Source of the DNA: Spirochaetaceae bacterium
Lineage (GTDB): Bacteria > Spirochaetota > Spirochaetia > Treponematales > Breznakiellaceae
Assembly: GCA_031256815.1 (NCBI GenBank)
Contig: JAIRPU010000140.1
Span: forward strand, 1 to 13,460
DNA length: 13,460 nucleotides
Direction: 5' to 3'
Part shown: in pieces, positions 6,944 to 11,000 of the stretch
Layout of the letters: the number at the start of each line of letters is the position of its first letter
How positions within the stretch are numbered: position 1 is the stretch's first letter
Notes under the pieces: generated by a model
The model's database searches: none
Seen by the model: only the letters and a program-made list of their open reading frames with translations
What the model was told of the DNA's origin: nothing
Program-made: the position numbers and the translations under genes

Positions 6944-8673
6944 GATAAATCTTTAAGCAGGTCACTTAAACTCAATTCTTTTAAAGTATAAAAACAGGGT
7001 TCGGCTGTACAAAGCGCGGCAAAAAAAGTATCGCGCAGCATAAAACTTTTTATATGCCAAAGCTCATTTTCGTCTGTAACACTGTTTTCAAGGCAGTTAT
7101 AGTTTAACGCTCCGGCAAAAAATCCCGTGCCCTTTGCTTTTAAAAGCGCCTCTTTTCTTGTCCACAACCATAAAAAATCATTGTTATAATTTGCGCTGCC
7201 GTGAATAAACGCCGCTTCCTGTTCACAAAAAAAAGCGTTTTTGTTATGCGGTTTTAAATTACGCTTGTTTTCAATGTCAATTCCTAAGTTGATATTGGAA
7301 AATGCGGCGCAAACAATGCCGCCTGAATGAGACAGACTGAACTTTGGTCCGTCTTCAAAATACGGTTTTCCATTTTCTGTGTATTTTAACTCCGGAATTT
7401 TAACGCTGCCGCTGTTGTTTCTGCCGCCGTTGCCGCCGTACCGCGGCGGTATTAATTCTGGTTCGCGCAATAAATACCGGTACAAAAGCAGCCTGCCAAA
7501 AACGCGTTGTTTTTTTGCGCTAAAAGAAATGAACTTTTCGGCATTTTGCGCTTCTTCTGCGGGCAGTTTTGCTGTAAAAACCGAAAGTTCATCCTCTTTA
7601 ATCTCCCTAATATCAATAAAAAAGATTTCTGTTTTATTATGTTCCATAACCGAAAAAAGCAGTTTGTCCAGCGCGGCAACAGGATTTTTAAACGAAACTT
7701 TTTTTTTGGCTTCTGTAAAAAGCGCAAGTATTGCAAGCGTTTGAGAAAAAAGCGCGCCGGCATTGCCAGGCAAAAAAATACGGCGCGGTAAAAGCCCGCG
7801 TGAAGCAAGCAGTAATCCTTGAATAAGCGCGGCTTTAGCCAAGGCGTTTTTTACAGCGCCTTCTGTTATTGAAAAAGGGCCAACTCTGGCGATTTCACGG
7901 CCAAATGGATTCAATAAGTTTATAAAAACAATAAGCGCAAAATAAAACACAATAAAAACAGCGCTGCCTGCGCGTCTGCGCAGCGCCGCAATAAGCCAAA
8001 AAACACCAAAAAGCGCAAGCTGCCATTTTAGCCCCTGCGCCGCAAGCAGCGCGCCTGCGCCGGTAATGGCAGGCAGCAGGCGAAGAAAACAAAGCGCGTT
8101 TTGCCGCTTTGTTTGAGACTCTAATTTTATTTTAAGATTTTTCTGAGCAAAGTCGCTTTTGTTTGCCGCAATAACGCTTAGCTCCTTAAACCATTTTGAA
8201 TTTTGTGTAAATTTTTCACAAAAAACACCTAATGCAATACCTGTTACAGCACCTGCGGCAAGCATTGGGGGCGCAAAAAAACGCACCCCCTTGCCAAAAA
8301 TTAACGCGCCGGCAATAAAAAGCTGCGCAATATTTGACGCAAACGCTCCGGCAAGGCTTATTCCGGCAAAACTTATTAAACGGGCAGGTAAAACAGAAAG
8401 CCGGCGCATAACAATTGCCGAAGCCGCCGTACCTGCAACGGATAGCAGCGCGACCGGTGAAAACAAGGTTCCAGAGAGCAGGCACTGTCCAAGAGTTTTT
8501 ATAAACGCGATTGTTGCAAATTCTTTTATGGGCAGGCGCAGCGCAAGCAAAAGCGGCAGATTCGCGAGCCCAAGCCTGAATACCGGCAGCGGTTTTGGAA
8601 TAAGATACTCAATACCGCCCAAAAACAGGCTTAATGCCCCTAAAACGGCAATATAACGCTGTCTGCCGTACAT
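6928..8673 (-). CDS. Three-part fusion: Gx transporter domain, EcfT/CbiQ-like membrane domain, Sfp-type 4'-phosphopantetheinyl transferase
   Basis: One uninterrupted 581-residue frame carries three parts. Residues 1-155 match the Gx transporter family (often annotated 'heptaprenyl diphosphate synthase component I'), with FRLGLANLP at 32-40, KTLGQCLLSGTLFSP at 59-73 and several membrane helices. Residues ~195-325 are a second membrane segment; INLLNPFGRE...FSITEGAVKNALAKA resembles the EcfT/CbiQ transmembrane partner of ECF importers (weaker call). Residues ~345-565 are an Sfp-type phosphopantetheinyl transferase: NGKPYF, FSLSHSGG (H449), LGIDIE (D466, E468, metal ligands) and WLWTRKEALLKAKG (E508, K512). 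All key catalytic residues are kept. Sfp enzymes move phosphopantetheine from CoA onto carrier-protein serines. The start lies 3 bp after the NusG-domain-II stop with no Shine-Dalgarno, so it is last in a coupled unit. The transported substrate is unknown. The 3' end overlaps the DUF4954 gene by 16 bp. Confidence 0.85.
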   Translation of the reverse strand: MYGRQRYIAVLGALSLFLGGIEYLIPKPLPVFRLGLANLPLLLALRLPIKEFATIAFIKTLGQCLLSGTLFSPVALLSVAGTAASAIVMRRLSVLPARLISFAGISLAGAFASNIAQLFIAGALIFGKGVRFFAPPMLAAGAVTGIALGVFCEKFTQNSKWFKELSVIAANKSDFAQKNLKIKLESQTKRQNALCFLRLLPAITGAGALLAAQGLKWQLALFGVFWLIAALRRRAGSAVFIVFYFALIVFINLLNPFGREIARVGPFSITEGAVKNALAKAALIQGLLLASRGLLPRRIFLPGNAGALFSQTLAILALFTEAKKKVSFKNPVAALDKLLFSVMEHNKTEIFFIDIREIKEDELSVFTAKLPAEEAQNAEKFISFSAKKQRVFGRLLLYRYLLREPELIPPRYGGNGGRNNSGSVKIPELKYTENGKPYFEDGPKFSLSHSGGIVCAAFSNINLGIDIENKRNLKPHNKNAFFCEQEAAFIHGSANYNNDFLWLWTRKEALLKAKGTGFFAGALNYNCLENSVTDENELWHIKSFMLRDTFFAALCTAEPCFYTLKELSLSDLLKDLSYLPS

Positions 8674-8676
8674 AAA

Positions 8677-9057
8677 CTACCAGGAAACCGCGTCCGGAAC
8701 CTCTTTTTTCGCGGTATTTTTACTTCCTTCTATGCTTAACATAACTTGATTGGGAAGACACGCGCTCCAATCCCCCGGTTTGTCCAGTGTTCCGTTTAAA
8801 ATACAACTTTTATTTTCGCAGGGGGAATCGCAAATTCCAGCTTTGCCGCCGTAAAGTTCGATTTTTGTTGTTCCAAGCGGGCCGTCCACATAAAGCGATT
8901 CTACAGCGTCAAGCGGAAATTGCCAGCGCCGTCCGCCGCTTCCCTGAATAAGCACAAGTGCGTCTTCGTCATGCCCATAAACAAAAAATGCCGTAACGGC
9001 GACAACCGCAACGGCAAACAAAACAAAACAAAAGTCCAAAAGACGCGGAAAACTCAC
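8677..9057 (-). CDS. Membrane-anchored NusG domain II-containing protein
   Basis: The 126-residue product has one N-terminal hydrophobic helix (about residues 8-27, LDFCFVLFAVAVVAVTAFFV), then a NusG_II-type domain outside the membrane. The family's cysteine pattern is present: ICDSPCENKSCILNG, then PGDWSACLPNQVMLSIEG, giving four conserved Cys. Despite the name the family is not a transcription factor. Such proteins are usually found beside Gx transporter genes and sometimes near flavin- or redox-related membrane systems. Here the pairing with a Gx gene is kept (3-bp gap). The start is GTG at 9057, 12 bp after the Nfu-like stop and without a clear Shine-Dalgarno, which points to coupled translation. 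A metal, redox or disulfide function of the cysteines is an inference. Confidence 0.85.
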   Translation of the reverse strand: MSFPRLLDFCFVLFAVAVVAVTAFFVYGHDEDALVLIQGSGGRRWQFPLDAVESLYVDGPLGTTKIELYGGKAGICDSPCENKSCILNGTLDKPGDWSACLPNQVMLSIEGSKNTAKKEVPDAVSW

Positions 9058-9069
9058 CGTGTAAATCTG

Positions 9070-9294
9070 TTAAACGCCAACAACAGTACTTACTTCCGGA
9101 ATTTGTTGTTTAAGGTAGTTTTCTATGCCATTTTTAAGCGTCATTTGAGCATGAGGACAGCAGCCGCAAGCTCCGGTTAGTTTAAGGCGCACAGTGCCAT
9201 CTTCGCTTACCGAGACAAACTCTACATCGCCCCCGTCGGCTTGCAGCGCCGGCCGCACCTTTTCAATCTCTTCTTTAATTTTTTGTTCTATCAT
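9070..9294 (-). CDS. Nfu-type (NifU C-terminal domain) iron-sulfur cluster protein
   Basis: This is a stand-alone NifU C-terminal domain of 74 residues, the usual size for single-domain Nfu proteins. VRPALQADGGDVEFV and LTGACGCCPHAQMTLKNGIE are signature motifs. The CxxC pair is C43/C46, with an extra Cys at 45 where many homologues have Ser. Nfu proteins carry a [4Fe-4S] cluster, bridged in a dimer by the CxxC, to apo-proteins in the cytoplasm. Translation starts at ATG 9294 with an excellent AGGAGG (complement of 9300-9305) 5 nt upstream. The gene heads a three-gene unit with the NusG-domain-II and fusion genes and has its own strong promoter (9318-9346). Confidence 0.95.
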   Translation of the reverse strand: MIEQKIKEEIEKVRPALQADGGDVEFVSVSEDGTVRLKLTGACGCCPHAQMTLKNGIENYLKQQIPEVSTVVGV

Positions 9295-9317
9295 GTCTTC
9301 CTCCTGTCGGATGCTTA

Positions 9318-9346
9318 ATTGTAATTAATACGAACTATTTTGTCAA
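9318..9346 (-). promoter_or_regulatory. Sigma-70 promoter of the Nfu-like/NusG-II/fusion operon
   Basis: Read on the minus strand, TTGACA (complement of 9341-9346) is a perfect -35 and TACAAT (complement of 9318-9323) a 5/6 -10, separated by exactly 17 bp. The predicted start point, near 9311, leaves a leader of about 17 nt carrying the AGGAGG. It separates this operon from fabF, whose stop lies about 50 bp upstream. Confidence 0.85.
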
Positions 9347-9397
9347 ATGTATGAAGCGCGATTGTTTAAGACTGGCCGGTAAAAGAATATCTGCCTC

Positions 9398-10654
9398 TTA
9401 ATATTTCTTAAAAACAACAGCGCCGTTATGACCGCCAAAACCAAAATTTGCCGAAACAGCAGCGTCAATAGTGCCATATTGAACTTTATTTGGCACATAA
9501 TCCAAATCACATTCAGGAGCAGGATTATCAAGATTTATTGTTGGCGGAAAAAAACCTTCCTGAATAGACAAAATCGCGGTGATTGCTTCAAGCGCGCCCG
9601 CGCCGGCAATGCAATGTCCCATCATACTCTTTGTACTTGAAATTTTCAAACTTTGTGAATGAGCGCCAAACGCGATTTTTACTGCTCTGGTCTCGGCTAT
9701 ATCGTTAATTACTGTTGAAGTACCATGCGCATTGTAATAATCAATATCCTGCGCCTGCAAACCGGCGTCATTAAGCGCAGAGCTAATTGCGCGCGCCTGC
9801 CCCTGGGAAGACGGGTCCGGCGATGTAAGATGATACGCATCGCCTGTGGCTCCGTAACCGGCAAATTCGGCGAGTATTTTAGCGCTGCGCGCCCTGGCGT
9901 GCTCTTCGCTTTCAAGAACCAAAATTCCGGAACCTTCTCCCATTACAAAACCATCACGATCCTTGTCGAAGGGGCGGCTTGCCCGGCCTGGTTCATCATT
10001 ACGGGTAGACAGCGCTTTTAACACAATAAAACCGCCAATTCCAAAAGGAACAATGCACGCCTCTGTTCCGCCGGCCACTACAACATCGCAACGGCCTGCG
10101 CGTATAAGGTCCAGCGCCTGCCCAAGCGCGTCTGCCCCGGAAGAACAGGCGGTAACCTGCGTGAATACCGGCCCTTTAATATTATAAACCATCGATACAT
10201 TGCCGGCAGCTTCGTTGTTTATCATAAGAGGCACTGTTAAAGGGAGCATGCGTGAGGGGCCTTCGGAAAAAAGCTTTTTAAAAGATTCGGATACAATCTC
10301 AAAACCACCGATGCCGTTTCCAATGACAACGCCGGTTCTTTCAGGGTCGTACGACACAGCCAGACCGTCATCTTTTACAGAAACAAGTCCGGCCTGTTCA
10401 AGCGCCTGCGAAGCGGCCGCGACTGCAAACTGGCTAAAACGCGCCATTTTTCGGCTACGTTTTTTATCAAACCACCGTGAAGGGTCAAAATTTTGAACTT
10501 CCGCCGCTATTTTTGTAGAAAAATCAGTAGTATCAAAACTGCTAATTGGCACTACGCCGCATTTACCTGCTTTTAAACTCCCGGCAAGTTCATTTACAGA
10601 ACAAGCTATAGGAGAAATCACCCCCATTCCAGTAACAACAACACGTTTTTTCAT
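9398..10654 (-). CDS. fabF: Beta-ketoacyl-[acyl-carrier-protein] synthase II
   Basis: FabF condenses malonyl-ACP with acyl-ACP in fatty-acid elongation (type II system, cytoplasm). The 418 residues match the family length. The Cys-His-His triad is complete: C170 in VTACSSG, H310 in NAHGTST and H347 in KSMMGH, with the accessory lysine K342. The N-terminal RVVVTGMGVISPIA, the GGTEAC motif (195-200) and the C-terminal NFGFGGHNGAVVF are also typical. ATG at 10654 is preceded by GAGG (complement of 10659-10662), 4 nt upstream. It seems to be transcribed alone: it has its own promoter and the next gene has another. No acpP, fabD or fabG lies in the window. A regulatory inverted repeat covers its predicted transcription start. 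Confidence 0.97.
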   Translation of the reverse strand: MKKRVVVTGMGVISPIACSVNELAGSLKAGKCGVVPISSFDTTDFSTKIAAEVQNFDPSRWFDKKRSRKMARFSQFAVAAASQALEQAGLVSVKDDGLAVSYDPERTGVVIGNGIGGFEIVSESFKKLFSEGPSRMLPLTVPLMINNEAAGNVSMVYNIKGPVFTQVTACSSGADALGQALDLIRAGRCDVVVAGGTEACIVPFGIGGFIVLKALSTRNDEPGRASRPFDKDRDGFVMGEGSGILVLESEEHARARSAKILAEFAGYGATGDAYHLTSPDPSSQGQARAISSALNDAGLQAQDIDYYNAHGTSTVINDIAETRAVKIAFGAHSQSLKISSTKSMMGHCIAGAGALEAITAILSIQEGFFPPTINLDNPAPECDLDYVPNKVQYGTIDAAVSANFGFGGHNGAVVFKKY

Positions 10655-10665
10655 AAAACCTCATC

Positions 10666-10690
10666 ATGACAAATATTAGTATTTTGTCAT
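10666..10690 (-). promoter_or_regulatory. Inverted repeat over the fabF start point, candidate operator
   Basis: ATGACAAA-N9-TTTGTCAT is a perfect 8-bp inverted repeat with a 9-bp spacer (25 bp in all). It begins 2 bp downstream of the -10 element and covers the predicted transcription start. Position and symmetry are those of a repressor site. It does not match the FapR (TTAGTACC-type) or FabT operator as I know them. The right arm and spacer edge share the 10-mer TGACAAAATA with the -35 region of the Nfu-like operon. Confidence 0.5.
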
Positions 10691-10691
10691 A

Positions 10692-10721
10692 TATATAATC
10701 AATTAAATTTTGATGTGTCAA
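10692..10721 (-). promoter_or_regulatory. Sigma-70 promoter of fabF
   Basis: On the minus strand, TTGACA (complement of 10716-10721, perfect -35) is followed at 17 bp by TTATAT (complement of 10693-10698) or at 18 bp by TATATA (10692-10697). The spacer is AT-rich. The predicted start point is near 10685, giving a leader of about 30 nt before the fabF ATG. Confidence 0.8.
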
Positions 10722-10737
10722 GCATAGCGTTCTTGTG

Positions 10738-10930
10738 CAGGGCAAGAGCGCCGCCAGCGTCAAGGCCGCCTGTGAAAAAGTTGGGCAGGGGAGTGCGCCC
10801 GCTTCGCAGGCGGCCGGCGGTGGCGCAGCACGCCGGGGTGCGGCATACGCCGCCACGCGCGGACGGTGGCCGGCGGTGTTTGCGCCCCCACACTGCTTAA
10901 GCTCTGTGCCGTGGCGCGCGTATGCCGCGC
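10738..10930. repeat. GC-rich structured intergenic block, possible dispersed repeat
   Basis: About 190 bp of very GC-rich sequence lie between the AT-rich fabF promoter and a terminator. Inside it are an inverted repeat, GCGGCATACGC-CGCCAC (10840-10856) and GTGGCGCGCGTATGCCGC (10911-10928), whose arms are identical but for one inserted base. There is also a direct repeat GGCCGGCGGTG (10812-10822 and 10868-10878). Short frames cross it on both strands, but none has a start site, known motif or codon use like the neighbouring genes. It is best seen as non-coding: a dispersed repeat copy, a structured RNA, or a degraded element. Which one cannot be told from a single copy. Confidence 0.4.
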
Positions 10931-10937
10931 AAACAAC

Positions 10938-10967
10938 AAAGAACCCGCCGCAAGGCGGGTTCTTTTT
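10938..10967 (-). terminator. Intrinsic terminator of the surface-protein gene (works on both strands)
   Basis: AAAGAACCCGCC (10938-10949) pairs perfectly with GGCGGGTTCTTT (10954-10965): a 12-bp stem closed by a 4-nt loop (GCAA on the plus strand, TTGC on the minus). On the minus strand it lies about 35 nt past the stop of the large gene at 11001 and runs into TTTGTTGTTT. On the plus strand it is followed by further T residues, so it could stop transcription from either side. Confidence 0.85.
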
Positions 10968-11000
10968 CTGCCATGTGTTTGCCAACAGCGATAAGGCCGT

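Noticed and set aside
10738..10930. A known structural RNA (tmRNA, RNase P, SRP RNA) in the GC-rich block
   Set aside because: No signature of these RNAs, such as a tRNA-like end or conserved P4-type motifs, could be recognised.
10590..10985. Frames on both strands across the GC-rich block (also 10699-10893 minus, 10735-11004 plus)
   Set aside because: They have biased, low-complexity composition and no Shine-Dalgarno or recognisable motif. They run through the fabF promoter or the terminator.
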